DNA from: Girardinichthys multiradiatus
Taxonomy: Eukaryota; Chordata; Actinopteri; Cyprinodontiformes; Goodeidae
NCBI RefSeq assembly: GCF_021462225.1
Contig: NC_061805.1
Coordinates: 32,815,958-32,879,957 of the forward strand
Reading direction: 5' to 3'
Length of the DNA stretch: 64,000 nt
Below are positions 49,946 through 63,448 of this stretch, piece after piece; the stretch's first letter is position 1; every line of letters starts with the position of its first letter. The translations under genes and the position numbers were made by a program. The notes beneath the pieces were generated by a model. It was given only the letters and a program-made list of their open reading frames with translations, did not search any database and was not told the DNA's origin.

Positions 49946-52900
49946 ATGGTAAATATGTGGGTTTTTTATGTTATAAAACAACGAGTTACTCTTTTGTAGC
50001 ATCATATTAGGAAATTACGTTGATTTATGATGCTGTGATGTGAAATAATGTGCTCATTACTTAATAGCTTGGTTAATGTTTGAGTATGCTAACTAGCTGC
50101 TAGCCAACGAGAGGTTAAACGAAGTTGTGAGCTACGATCGTGGAAAAACATTTAATTGTTTTACAGACAAAGTAAAAGCTAATGTTCGGATTGCTGCTTG
50201 TTTTGTTTTTTTTTAACCCGACTTCTTAATCGTGAAGGTTTTCAGTACTTTCCTGATGGCCTGGATGACGATGCCCCCCCCAGTTGAATAAAATATTTTA
50301 CTTCCCTTTCGACGCGTTTAGCATGATGCGATAATGTCACAAAAATGGGTTTTTGACAGATTTGATTGTCATTGTAAACAACTCAATATACATTCAGAGT
50401 ATGAGAAAATGTAAAGACGTGTAAAAACTTTAGCTATATTTGTTAGGAGTCATTAAAATATTGATGTGTTGCTAGTTGTTTGACGTCACCTGTTCACAGA
50501 ATCTGTGCGGTTCAGAGTTTTATCATGGCAGCTGACGTTAACCCACGTATCCACTATGTGTTTATTTATATTTGTTACCCGTTTAGGAACATTTGTCGTA
50601 TATCCTCTATCTTCTCAAGATCAATAGGGACCAACGCCCAGTTCCTTGATAATTGTTACGTTTATAGGTTGTTTAGGATCAGGTCAAAAAAAGTAGAAGT
50701 CAGTACAATGTCTTGGTAAAGATGGAGAAAATGTACTTTTGTGTGTTTATTTTATTTTATCAATTAATAGGCTACATTGCATTGATTAATATAACATTAT
50801 TATTGGCAGATTATGTGTGAAGAACAGTATAAGAATATGGATTGGTGATGATACTATGGTAATTCAGTTTGCTAAAAGTTTCATTAGCATAGGTTCTAAT
50901 ATATTTCATAGGAAATCTCAATGATTTAGCACCAAAGGCCTCGATCACTGAAATGTTGTGGTTGGTGAATATGCTCATGATTGTTAGTCACTGCACGCAG
51001 TTAAAGATGCATGTATGTTTGTCATAGCTTGCCTCATAAGCCACTTTTACATAAAAGTTCGGTTATAAACCTGCAATAAGAAGTCCCTGTCTGAGCTGCT
51101 TCTGGCTGTTAATTAATCACAAATCAATCAATATCCCCCAAACGTGATGTTTACAAAAATCGAGCTAGCATTGTAGAATCAGAGTTGAGGAGTGCACAGC
51201 CAGTTATAAAGTGATATTCATAGGGGAATAAATAAATGAATGAATGTCTGAAATCCCCTAAAAGGTTGATGGCATCAATGGGGCTTAATGCCTAATTGGT
51301 ATTTCGCTCTCTCGCTCTCTGTCAACCAGCTCAGTCCTTTTACTAAACCAGTATAGATGACGAAAATGTGTCCAGTTCCGACCACAAAGTGTTTTGTGAA
51401 AGGGGCTACTCGTTTAAACAAGTTCATAGCGTTCTTCCTGGTGGATGCTCAGTAGCAGCTAGGCTGTTGTTCACGCACTGATTTACACTATCAGTGATTT
51501 CTTGTTTTGTACCAGGAAGAGATGTCAGGAGACAGTGTGGTGAGCTCGGCAGTGCCAGCAGCTACAACCAGGACTACATCCTTCAAAGGTTCCAGCCCCA
51601 GTTCCAAGTATGTGAAGTTAAATGTGGGTGGAGCACTGTACTACACTACGATGCAGACACTAACAAAACAGGACACTATGCTTAAAGCTATGTTCAGTGG
51701 GCGGATGGAGGTCCTCACAGACAGTGAAGGTAAGCTCTTCATGTAAATTTCTTACATAGTAATATCAACCCCTCTACTTGACATGATGTTTTGTGGTTTT
51801 ACCCACTAATGATGTCCTGTTTATAGGTTGGATCCTAATTGATCGCTGTGGAAAACACTTCGGAACAATCCTTAACTACCTTAGGGATGGGGCAGTCCCA
51901 CTGCCAGAGAGCCGTCGGGAAACTGAAGAGTTGCTGGCTGAAGCCAAGTATTACCTTGTCCAAGGCTTAGCTGACGAATGTTCAGCAGCCTTGCAGGTAC
52001 CAGTTTCACTTCTTTAAAATTACATCTGAGTTTCCTTGACACTCGATTTAAAAAAAAATCAGGTTTAATTAGAGCGCGGTCGTGCTTAAATTCCTAAAAT
52101 GAGGGAACATGTTTATTTTATGTTGGGCTTTAATATGTACGCTGTTCAGCCATTTCATTAGATACACCTTGGTAATATTGGATTGGATCCCTTTTTCCTT
52201 CAAAACTGCCATGATTCTTAATAGCAATGATTCAACTAGTTGTCAAAGTCTTTCCTCAAAGGTTTTCATTCATATTGACACAAGTGGATCACAAAGTTTC
52301 TTTATATGTGTCTACTTTCACATCCATGATGTCAATATTCCATTCCCCACATCCTAATGGCGCTCTATTGGATTGAGATCTGGTGGCTTTAAGGCTATTG
52401 GAGGGAAGTGAACTTATTATTTTTTAAGAAACCAATGGGAGATGGCTTGAGCTTTATGACATGGTGACATTTTCTGCAAGAAGTAGCCACCAGAAGATGG
52501 GTACACTGTTCTTATAAAGGTGACCTGGTCAGGATACTAAAGAAGCTGTGGCACTTAGATGATGCTCATCGTGTGCCTGGAAAGTATCCCCCCCATAGAT
52601 TACACCACCAACGAGGCATGATGGATCCTTGCTTTCATGCTTACTGTACACTCCTAATGTCACAGCTGAAAGAATTACTCGTCTGAGAATGCAATGTTTG
52701 TATAATCTGTTGTCCAATTTTGTTGAGTCTACGCGAAGTCCAAATCCAGTGTGCTCTGCTGCTGTAGCTAAAATGCATCAATGCTCATTGTGTTCAAAGT
52801 TGGTACTCTGCATACCTTAGTTGTAACAAGTGGTTATTTTTGCTACTGTAAACCTTCTGTCATCTATTAACCATCTCTGCACATTCTCCTCTATATCAAC

Positions 52901-55900
52901 AAGGCATTTTTGTCCACACTGAATTGCCACACACTGGATGTTTTCATTTTTATTTCTCTGTAAACCAGAGAGATGGTTGAGTGTGGAAATCCCTGTAGAT
53001 TAGCAGATTCTGAAATACTCGGTTCAGCCCGTCTGGCACCAACAACTATAATGTGTTCAAAGTCTTTTCTGAAGTCTTTTCTGTCTCCATTCTTTTGCCT
53101 TCTGAATTTGAGGAAGCCGTCTTCACCATGTCTAGATGACTAAACCGTTGAGTTTCTGCCACATGATTAGCTGACTTGCTGTTTGTTTTAACTAGCAATT
53201 AAACAAGTCTACCTGATAAAGTGGCTGAATGTAGAAATATGTGTTTAATAAATCAACAAAAGATTATATAATAATAATCTGAAAGCATACATGTGATGCT
53301 CAAATATTCTTTTCTTTGCGTGCTCAGTCGGCTCCACATTGCTTTTCTCCTTGGCTACTTTGTTTTCTGCTTCGTATTCGAGCCTTATCATTTTGTCTGG
53401 ATCTACTTTTTTCTCGTGCTCAAGAGCGTACCCTTCCCTGCTCATGTATTTGCCATTGAGTATCCATTTCTCTCTGCAGTGAAATATTTAATGGAGAAAC
53501 ATGCACCCATAAAAATGCTTAAATTTGATTTACAAAATTAAGTTTTTCTAAAGATTCTGGCTGTAATCCGTTACATAGGAGTGATTATTACCACTGTTAA
53601 AACCGAAATAACCGACTGACCTCCTGCTAGTGGACACTTATCAGTTACATAGCACCTTTTTAAATACAGTACATTTATTGTCACCTTTGGTTAAATACTT
53701 TGCTGTATTTTATATGTACTTTAAAAAAAAATTTAAAACTGTCTTTCAGAAGAAGGAAACGTATGAACCTCTTTGTAAAGTGCCTCTTATGACATCATGT
53801 AAGGAAGAGCAGAGACTCATTGCAACCTCAAACAAGGTATGTTTTTTTTTTTTTTTTCTTATAGCTTGTGCTGAATATTATGAGGGCTGTTAAGATTTCT
53901 TTTTAAAATAAACATTTTGTCTTTGCAGCCTACTGTGAAACTACTGTATAACAGAAGCAACAATAAATATTCCTACACCAGGTGAGTCTCCTCTGTAGGC
54001 TAACTGGGTTTAGGTTTGCTTCTTAGATCTGGGTTATAACCCAGATGACTTGAAGTGTTATTCATCAACCTTTTTTTTTTGTATCTCTTTTCTAGCAATT
54101 CCGATGACAACATGCTAAAAAATATCGAGCTGTTTGACAAGCTGTCGTTGCGGTTCAACGGCCGGGTCCTCTTCATCAAAGATGTGATCGGGGATGAGAT
54201 CTGTTGCTGGTCCTTTTATGGCCAGGGTCGTAAGATTGCAGAAGTGTGTTGCACTTCTATTGTTTATGCTACAGAAAAGAAGCAGACTAAGGTAAAAATG
54301 CAATTTGTGCAACTCTAGATGTTCAAAACATCACAACACAAGAAATCAAAAATTATTTAGTTGCATATCATTAAATTAAGGTTGGAAAGAAGTGCATGAA
54401 AACGGGAGAATAAAAATGTGTATAGTTAGGCCCGAGCAGGAACAGGCCTATTGTAATCGCAGGAATTCTTATTATTCTTTGTTTGTTTTTTCCGTTGCGT
54501 CTTTGCGGGGCAATTTGGGGACTTTGCCGTGCACCAAAACGCGTAAGATTTTACCCAAAATTGTCCCCCGCGTGAAATTCTTGTTCCTTAATGTTGTCGT
54601 CAGTGGGCGTGGCCAAACCACTACAGTCCTACAGATCTGAAATTTGGCACAATGCTAGAGCTCATCAAACCAAGAAAAAAAGTCTCTAGGGGTATGCCCT
54701 AAAACGCACAGGAAGTCAGCCATTTTGGGTCAAAGGCCAATTTTTGCCCGTTTTTCACTTTTACTCACCTCGAACTTTAACGAACTCCTCCTAGGGATTT
54801 TGAGCTATCGGCTTCATATTTGGTCAATATACAGTTAAGGCATGGGGGATTAAAAGTTATCAAAATCGGCCATGTTTAGGGGGCGTGGCCGGGACACGAA
54901 CTTGGCGTTCGTGCCGAAAGGGAAAAATTGCAATAACTTTCCCAAAGAAATGGCAAATCACACCAAACTAGTGGGTTTAACTTAGTTTGAAGCACAGTGG
55001 TGTTTCATAAAAGGGCGCCACGTGGTGGCACGGCAGAGTTGGACGTCACGCCATGGCCATACGTTTGGCTCTAAATTCCACATATATCATCTGATCTGCA
55101 CCAAATTCCATGTGATTGAACCTTGTCCAGTCCCCAACAGAGATCTGATGACATATTTGGTGGGCGTGGCCTAATTCGTACACAGCGCCCCCTAGAATAT
55201 TTTAAAAAATCAGCCCCAAGCCATGCTTTGACCGAGGATTGTGAAATTTGGTACACATATGTAACTTGTCAAGACCTACAAAAATGTCTCTTGGAGCGTT
55301 GGTCCAAACACCACAGGAAGTCGGCCATTTTGGATTGAAGTTGCCATTTTGACCCTGTTTTGGCCGTTTCTAGCCCGCATATCTGAGCGAACTCATCCTA
55401 CAGCTTTTGACTTAGAGACTTGAAAATCACTCAGTAAACTCTTCAGGCATTGGGGATCAAAAGTTATCAAAAGCTTTTTGATACATGAAAGCATGTGGGC
55501 GTGGCCACGCCTCAAAATATAAAAGACAAAATTGATGTAGCTCCTACAAGGAAAGTCACAGAGACCTGAAACCTTCTGGGATTGATCTGCCTCGACCCTC
55601 AACAATATTCACTGATCAGATACTGACATCATTGAAGCCCCGCCCCCTGAGAACAGGAAGTGTCCCGTTTTCCTTTAGAGAGTCAATGTTTGTTGTTCTT
55701 CACCTAATCAATGTGAAACTGTCCCAAGTAACATATAACATCATGGTCTTAGACAGTCGCCAGTACTTACTGCTTTAGCTGGAGGGTGTGAATATGATGG
55801 CGTGGCGAATTCTGATGCCACGCCAGAGCCGTACGTTTGGCTCTAAATTACACATGCATGGTCTGAATCACTCCAAACTGAATATGGTTGATATCTGTCA

Positions 55901-56951
55901 GTCCCCAAACAGCTCTATTGGATTACATTGGAATTTGGATAAACAGCGCCCCCTAGGTCACTTCAAGGGCTATATCTCCCTCATAAATCAACGGATCCAC
56001 TTGAAATGTAGTATACATGATCATGAGTTAATGATAGACATGTTGACACAGTCAATTGATGACATCACTTTAGCCCCGCCCACTAATAAATAAATGAGTG
56101 TAGCTTCCATATGGAAGGTCCGATTCACTCCAAACTGAATATGGTTGATCTTTGTCAGTCCCCAAGCAGGTCTAATGGATTACATTGAAATTTGGATCAA
56201 TAGCGCCCCCTAGGGCACTTCACGGACTATATCTCCCTCATACATCAACGGATGAAATGTAGTATACATGATCATGAGTTAATGATGGACATGTTGACAC
56301 AGTCAGTTCATGATATCATTTCAGCTCCACCCACTAATAAAAAACTCAGTGCAGCTTCCATCTGGAAGGTCGGATTTCTCCCAAATTTTAAATGCTTCTC
56401 GCCAGATGAGAACTCTGCACTACAGAAGATCATATGACATGTCGCTCAGAGTCCCTCCTAGTGGCAATGTGTGGAACTTAAAGGCAGCCTTGTCGCGCAG
56501 CTGGCGATGCCAGGCTCCTGCGGTCGCTGCACAGGCAGAGTTGCGCTGAGGTGCGAGGGCCTTCAATGCTGCTTGCAGCTTTAATTATTTATGTAATTTT
56601 GTAAATACATAATTAAATAATTACATGTAAAAATAACTTCAATTAATATTTTGAATACACTGCCCTGTACAACTTTTTTTTACATACATAGCAGTACATA
56701 TTATAACTCTTGACTTTATTTTCTTGTGAAACATTTAGGTTGAGTTTCCTGAGGCACGCATTTATGAGGAGACCCTCAACATCCTTCTGTACGAGTCCCA
56801 CGACGGTCGGGGCCCAGACAATGCTTTGCTGGAAGCCACAGGAGGTGCTGCGGGAAGATCTAGCCATCTGGATGACGACGAAGAACCCGTAGGAAGAGTT
56901 CGCAGGATCCATATCAAACGACCTGATGACCGCACACACCACCACCAGTGA
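49946..56951 (+). CDS. KCTD10: BTB/POZ (KCTD) substrate adaptor for CUL3
   Basis: KCTD proteins use a BTB/T1 domain to assemble and to recruit cullin-3 E3 ligases; KCTD10 acts on Rho-type targets and interacts with PCNA in mammals. Coding exons: 49946-49948, 51516-51729, 51827-51996, 53750-53836, 53929-53981, 54096-54291, 56739-56951. All are GT-AG and in phase, giving 311 aa (human 313). The first coding exon is the ATG alone, spliced to GAAGAGATG, so the protein starts MEEMSG as in human. The BTB domain begins at about residue 32 with [14 protein letters not shown]. The central [15 protein letters not shown] and [19 protein letters not shown] are near identical to human. The protein ends [14 protein letters not shown]. 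Introns 3 and 6 are enlarged by repeats. Confidence 0.97.
52135..53235 (-). mobile_element. Decayed Tc1-type transposon
   Basis: Occupies most of KCTD10 intron 3. The plus strand follows, with many changes, the antisense of a fish Tc1 family: CATTTCATTAGATACACCTT at the left, ATTGGATTGAGATCTGGTGG near 52367, and CGTCTGGCACCAACAACTAT near 53030. The right end reads CTACCTGATAAAGTGGCTGA. Both ends are in place but the coding frame is gone. Confidence 0.75.
54427..56583 (+). repeat. 2.1 kb dispersed non-coding repeat in KCTD10 intron 6
   Basis: Starts at TTAGGCCCGAGCAGGAACAG and ends at GCTGCTTGCAGCTTTAATT, phrases I have seen at the ends of repeats in other fish genomes. The inside is more GC-rich than its surroundings. 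It is full of recurring short phrases such as AGCGCCCCCTAG, GGGCGTGGCC and AGGAAGT(C/T)GGCCATTTTG. No reading frame longer than about 100 codons and no transposase or reverse transcriptase motif is present. The class is unknown to me. The strand given is that of the reading shown. Confidence 0.6.
55868..56373 (+). repeat. Tandem duplication, two units of about 255 bp
   Basis: Unit 1 spans 55868-56124 and unit 2 spans 56125-56373. Both start TCACTCCAAACTGAATATGG and carry in the same order ATCTCCCTCATA, the phrase TGATCATGAGTTAATGAT, GACATGTTGACACAGTCA and CCCACTAATAAA. They differ by scattered substitutions and a short deletion. A more diverged relative of the phrase order appears near 55090-55330. 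Confidence 0.8.
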
Positions 56952-57901
56952 CCTCCCTCTTCTGACCCAGCAGTCTGTGTTTCTGTACCATGCTTGTGCC
57001 TTACAACAACAAGCAAATCTCTGGCTCCCTCACTTCACGTTTTCTTTTACCAGCTACTCCAGGAGACTGCTTTGAGTGTCATACAGCAGTTTGTAGTGGT
57101 GATTTACGTCTTTGTTTCTTGTCTTAGTTGTTTTGCTGTCAAGTTTTGTATTGTCCAAAATGACGTTTATATACCCTTGCTTACATGGATGTTTGCTTTC
57201 AGCAGAGAAAAGGTTTTACCTGTCAGACATACAGAGTTTTTTTGTCAGTATAAATCTGTTTAAGGGTCCAAGCTATGTGACCTACAGCAGAACAGGAAGT
57301 ACAATGGTGTAATCAATTTAAAAGTAATCTAGATAGTTCACCGTTTCCTACTGTGGGTCTGACTGATCCACTTGCTTATCAGTTGTGTTGTACCCCAATG
57401 CGACCACACGATGGCACTGTTTTATTCCTGAAATGTTGCCATGGCTATTTTGTAGCCTGTTGATTAGTTATTAAAACTTTAAACAATATAATTGTTTTTA
57501 CGATATCATGGAAGAATGCAACATTTCACTCTTGTACATATACTCTGTTTAGTTAGGATTTATACAATTCCCTTCACTCCACTATAAACGTTTTATTTCA
57601 TGTTCCAGTAGAGGAAATTTGATCCGTCACCGAAGGTGTTAAATGTACTGAGTTGATTGAATGATGTCTGTTGAGGTTTAAGGGAATTGGTGCAACCGGA
57701 GAGCTGCCTGGCAGGAAGGGGATGCCTGTCTACAAGCTTTTAACAGAGAGGGGAATTAGACCTGTCCATCACTGCGTTCATCAGAGAAGATACTGTTTGC
57801 ACACTATATGTTCAAGTCAAAGCAAGCATTGATTTTTAGGTCTGTTGTACAGATGTGAACAAATAATGTTTTATATTTATATATACTTTATCACAAATAA
57901 A
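56952..57901 (+). terminator. KCTD10: KCTD10 3' UTR with polyadenylation signal
   Basis: Follows the KCTD10 stop codon. The hexamer AATAAA at 57896-57901 is the best candidate poly(A) signal and would give a 3' UTR of about 1 kb. No coding exon is visible here. Confidence 0.55.
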
Positions 57902-58474
57902 TTTCTAGATGCACTTGTTTGGTATGTGTTTAATTTCCACATTTTCCTTTGCAGTGAAAATACAAAATTAAAATAGACATGGCTTCATTGTTCAAAGATT
58001 AGTTAGTACCTGTTAGTACCATCACCATGCTCGTACCTGTTGTTTGAAGAAAGTATGTGAGTAATGTGGTTTCCCTGAAGTCTAATTGTTTTTTCGGTTA
58101 AAAGTAATTATTTGGATTGTGTTAAATTTGAACTTTACAAAACAGTATCCAGGTTTTAATGCAGTTAAATATTGTGTTGGAAATGAACTTTTAATCCCAG
58201 GTTTAAAAACAGATGAAAAGTAGGTTTCTGTTTGATGAAAGGGCTTTTAGCTGCTTTGAGGGGTGCAGCTGTTTTAGGTCAGGTGTGTATCCTGTGCACA
58301 TGATCCTCTCCTTAGGGGTCCCTTGGTTAAATATGCAGGGGCTTCTTGTGTGTCGTCTTCAGCCCCAAATATTACCGTGTCCTTGTGCGAGTGGCGACCT
58401 GCAGCGGAAAAGTGATGTTTTATCTCATTCTGCAGGTAATTTTTAGGACAGGGTGTGATTTATTTTAGCTTTTT
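57902..58474. other. Spacer between convergent KCTD10 and MYO1H
   Basis: Short intergenic stretch that should contain the MYO1H 3' UTR. No repeat or gene recognised. Confidence 0.4.
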
Positions 58475-61400
58475 TTAACTCACCACCATGAGGTGTCCAT
58501 TCTTGGCTTTGTACACCATTGGCTCCTGCCCTGTGCTAAAGTCTACTGCGTTCTCTCTGCCCGACTGGATTTCAAACTTTATGCTGAGGAACAAGGAAAA
58601 CACCAAAGTTATTTCAGTCAATCTGTGTGGTAAAACTAGGCGTTTGATTCTCAGATCTTGAACTCACCTGCCCTGAACCACTTTGATTACATTCTGTTTG
58701 TTAGCAATGATGCTAAGTTTGGTTAAAACCTCATATAGGTGGTCACACTGTATGACCAGATCCCCCTAATACAAGAACAGTAACAAAATTACCTTAGTTT
58801 TTTGTTGTGTTTTTTAACCAGGGAATATAAGGATATAGTCTATGTAGCTGAATCTTTATAAACGTTTTACCTATGTCATTATTGTAATAAAACCCAGATA
58901 CAGTGCCTTGCAGAAGTGTGGCATGCATGTGTATTCAGCCACCCCTGGATCAAATGTGTTTTCAGGTAAGTCTCCAACAGCTTTAGACTGACATTTTTGC
59001 CTCTTCGTTTTTGGTTGACGCTCAGTCAGATTAAATTGAGAATGCTGGCTTTTCAAGTCTTTAAGATTCTGAGTTGCATTATCCTCTGTGCTTTGACTGG
59101 GCCATTTTAAACATCTCTGCCTCGAGTAATAACTACCATTGCAGCTCTGGGTGCTTCTTTAAGAGTAGTCCTGCTCAAGTGTCAACCTCTACACCAGTTT
59201 TAGATTCTGTTTAAGATTCACTTGTATTTAGCTCCATACATCTTATCAACTCTGACCAGAAGAAAACGATTCCCATAGCATGATGCTGCCATCACACTGC
59301 TTGACAGTGGAAATGGTGCATTCAGGGTGATGTTCAGAATTAGTTTTCTATTTCACATAGTGTTTCACATGCAGGTCAAAAGTACAGTTTTTGGTCTAAT
59401 CGGAAGAGAGCACCTTCTTCCATGTGTGTATGGAGGAAGGTGGCCACATGACTTTTGGCAAACTACAAACAAGGTCTTCTTTTCACAATAACCTTCTTCT
59501 ATAAAAATCACATTTGTGAAGTTCTCAATTGATCCCTCCAACAGATTCTCCCACCTGAGCTGTGGATCTGTGCAGCTCCTCCAGAGTTACCGTGGGTCTC
59601 TCCTTGCAGTTGTGTCGTGCTCTTTCTATTTTAAAATGATGGATTGAACAGGTCCCTGTGAGATTTCATTTGATGCTGTCTGTTCACTAACCATCTGTAA
59701 ACTCTTAAATTAAGTAAAGTTTGACTATTTGAGACTTGTGAAGGCAATTGGTTGCACATAATTTATTTAAGAGTATCAGAGTAAGGGTGCTGAATACCAA
59801 TGAACACCACACTTTCTGATTTTTATTTGTAAACAAAAAATCTTTTTCCTTCCATTTCAAAATTATTTGCTTCCTTGTGTTGATTTATTACATAAAATCC
59901 CAATAAAATACATTGTGTGTAATGTACTAAAATGTAAAAAATTCAAACTGACTCACCTTCTGCTTGGGATTTTCACAGGTAATATGGAACACAATGAAGC
60001 CATCGCTTAGGTTGCTGACAGAAATCCCTGCAATGAGTCCAAACTCAGTTTTTACCCTGCATGAGAACACTAATAATGATTGTTAACTATGGAGGGCCGT
60101 TTTAAAGTTATACAGTCAAAAACTGACAGTAATATTTTGAGTAATTTAGCCTATCATAAGAGAAAAAAACTGGGGTTCATTTTTTAAAGTAATTCATACA
60201 GTTTTTAATTAAATATTTATATATTTTTTCCAATTTTATATATATATATACATTACAGACCAAAAGTTTGGACACACCTTCTCATTCAAAGAGTTTTCTT
60301 TATTTTCATGACCATGAATATTGTAGTTTCAAACTGAAGGCATCAAAACTATGAATTAACACATGTGGAATTATATACTGAACAAAAAAGTGTGAAACAA
60401 CTGAAAATATGTCTTATATTCTAGGTTCTTCAAAGTAGCCACCTTTTGCTTTGATTACTGCTCCACACACTCTTGGTATTCTGTTGATGAGCTTCAAGAG
60501 GTAGTCACCTAAAATGGTTTTCCAACAGTCTTGAAGGAGTTCCCAGAGATGCTTAGCACTTGTTGGCCCTTTTGCCTTCACTCTGCGGTCCAGCTCACCC
60601 CAAACCATCTTGATTGGGTTCAGGTCCGGTTACTGTGGAGGCCAGGTCATCTGGCGCAGCACCCCATCACTCTCCTTCTTGGTCAAATAGCCCTTACACA
60701 GCCTGGAGGTGTGTTTGGGGTCATTGTCCTGTTGAAAAAAAAAATGATGGTCCAACTAAACGCAAACCGGATGGAATAGCATGCCGCTGTAAGATGCTGT
60801 GGTAGCCATGCTGGTTCAGTATGCCTTCAATTTTGAATAAATCCCCAACAGTGTCACTAGCAAAGCACCCCCACATCATCACACCTCCTCCTCCATGCTT
60901 CACGGTGGGAACCAGGCATGTAGAGTCCATTCGTTCACCTCTTCTGCGCCGCACAAAGACACGCTGGTTGGAACCAAAGATCTCAAACTTGGACTCATCC
61001 GACCAAAGCACAGATTTCCACTGGTCTAATGTCCATTCCTTGTGTTTAGCCCAAACAAGTCTCTTCTGCTTGTTGCCTGTCCTCAGCAGTGGTTTCCTAG
61101 CAGCTATTTTACCATGAAGGCCTGATTCACACAGTCTCCTCTTAACAGTTGTTCTAGAGATGTGTCTGCTGTTCTCTAATCTGAGCTGCTGTTAACCTGC
61201 GATTTCTGAGGCTGGTGACTTGGATGAACTTATTGTCCGCAGCAGAGGTGACTCTTGGTCTTCCTTTCCTGTGGCGGTCCTCATGTGAGCCAGTTTCTTT
61301 GTAGCGCTTGATGATTTTTGCGACTGCACTTGGGGACACTTTCAAAGTTTTCCCAATTGTTCGGACTGACTGACCTTCATTTCTTAAAGTAATGATGGCC

Positions 61401-63448
61401 ACTCATTTTTCTTTACTTAGCTGCTTTTTTCTTGCCATAATACAAATTCTAACAGTCTATTCAGTAGGACTATCAGCTGTGTACTGTATCCACCTCCTGC
61501 ACAACACAACTGATGGTCCCAACCCCATTTATAAGGTTTGAAATCCCACTTATTAAACTTGACAGGGCACACCTGTGAAGTGAAAACCATTTCAGGTGAC
61601 TACCTCTTGAAGCTCATCAACAGAATGCCAAGAGTTTGTGGAGCAGTAATCAAAGCAAAAGGTGGTTACTTTGAAGAACCTAGAATATAAGAAATATTTT
61701 CAGTTGTTTCACACTTTTTTGTTCAGTATATAATTCCACATGTGTTAATTCATAGTTTTATGCCTTCAGTGTGAAGCTACAATATTCATAGTCATGAAAA
61801 TAAAGAAAACTCTTTGAATGAGAAGGTGTGTTCAAACTTTACAGGTCCTTCTCAAAATATTAGCATATTGTGATAAAGTTCATTATTTTCCATAATGTCA
61901 TGATGAAAATTTAACATTCATATATTTTAGATTAATTGCACACTAACTGAAATATTTCAGGTCTTTTATTGTCTTAATACGGATGATTTTGGCATACAGC
62001 TCATGAAAACCCAAAATTCCTATCTCACAAAATTAGCATATCATTAAAAGGGTCTCTAAACGAGCTATGAACCTAATCATCTGAATCAACGAGTTAACTC
62101 TAAACACCTGCAAAAGATTCCTGAGGCCTTTAAAACTCCCAGCCTGGTTCATCACTCAAAACCCCAATTATGGGTAAGACTGCCGACCTGACTGCTGTCC
62201 AGAAGGCCACTATTGACACCCTCAAGCAAGAGGGTAAGACACAGAAAGAAATTTCTGAACGAATAGGCAGTTCCCAGAGTGCTGTATCAAGGCACCTCAG
62301 TGGGAAGTCTGTGGGAAGGAAAAAGTGTGGCAGAAAACGCTGCACAACGAGAAGAGGTGACCGGACCCTAAGGAAGATTGTGGAGAAGGGCCGATTCCAG
62401 ACCTTGGGGGACCTGCGGAAGCAGTGGACTGAGTCTGGAGTAGAAACATCCAGAGCCATCGTGCACAGGCGTGTGCAGGAAATGGGCTACAGGTGCCGCA
62501 TTCCCCAGGTCAAGCCACTTTTGAACCAGAAACAGCGGCAGAAGCGCCTGACCTGGGCTACAGAGAAGCAGCACTGGACTGTTGCTCAGTGGTCCAAAGT
62601 ACTTTTTTCGGATGAAAGCAAATTCTGCATGTCATTCGGAAATCAAGGTGCCAGAGTCTGGAGGAAGACTGGGGAGAAGGAAATGCCAAAATGCCAGAAG
62701 TCCAGTGTCAAGTACCCACAGTCAGTGATGGTCTGGGGTGCCATGTCAGCTGCTGGTGTTGGTCCACTGTGTTTTATCAAGGACAGGGTCAATGCAGCTA
62801 GCTATCAGGAGATTTTGGAGCACTTCATGCTTCCATCTGCTGAAAAGCTTTATGGAGATGAAGATTTCATTTTTCAGCATGACCTGGCACCTGCTCACAG
62901 TGCCAAAACCACTGGTAAATGGTTTACTGACCATGGTATCACTGTGCTCAATTGGCCTGCCAACTCTCCTGACCTGAACCCCATAGAGAATCTGTGGGAT
63001 ATTGTGAAGAGAACGTTGAGAGACTCAAGACCCAACACTCTGGATGAGCTAAAGGCCGCTATCGAAGCATCCTGGGCCTCCATAAGACCTCAGCAGTGCC
63101 ACAGGCTGATTGCCTCCATGCCACGCCGCATTGAAGCAGTCATTTCTGCCAAAGGATTACCGACCAAGTATTGAGTGCATAACTGTACATGATTATTTGA
63201 AGGTTGACGTTATTTGTCTTAAAAACACTTTTCTTTTATTGGTCGGATGAAATATGCTAATTTTGTGAGATAGGAATTTTGGGTTTTCATGAGCTGTATG
63301 CCAAAATCATCCGTATTAAGACAATAAAAGACCTGAAATATTTCAGTTAGTGTGCAATGAATCTAAAATATATGAATGTTAAATTCTCATCATGACATTA
63401 TGGAAAATAATGAACTTTATCACAATATGCTAATTTTTTGAGAAGGAC

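Noticed and set aside
55788..56437. Open frames of 60-100 codons in the KCTD10 intron repeat
   Set aside because: Two similar frames exist only because the underlying 255-bp unit is duplicated. There is no protein-like composition or known motif.
59957..60056. A longer version of the MYO1H exon using the acceptor at 60057
   Set aside because: It keeps an open frame on its own, but joined to the upstream exon ending AAA G it gives an immediate stop. The acceptor giving 60027 as the first base restores GISVSNLSD in phase with the family.
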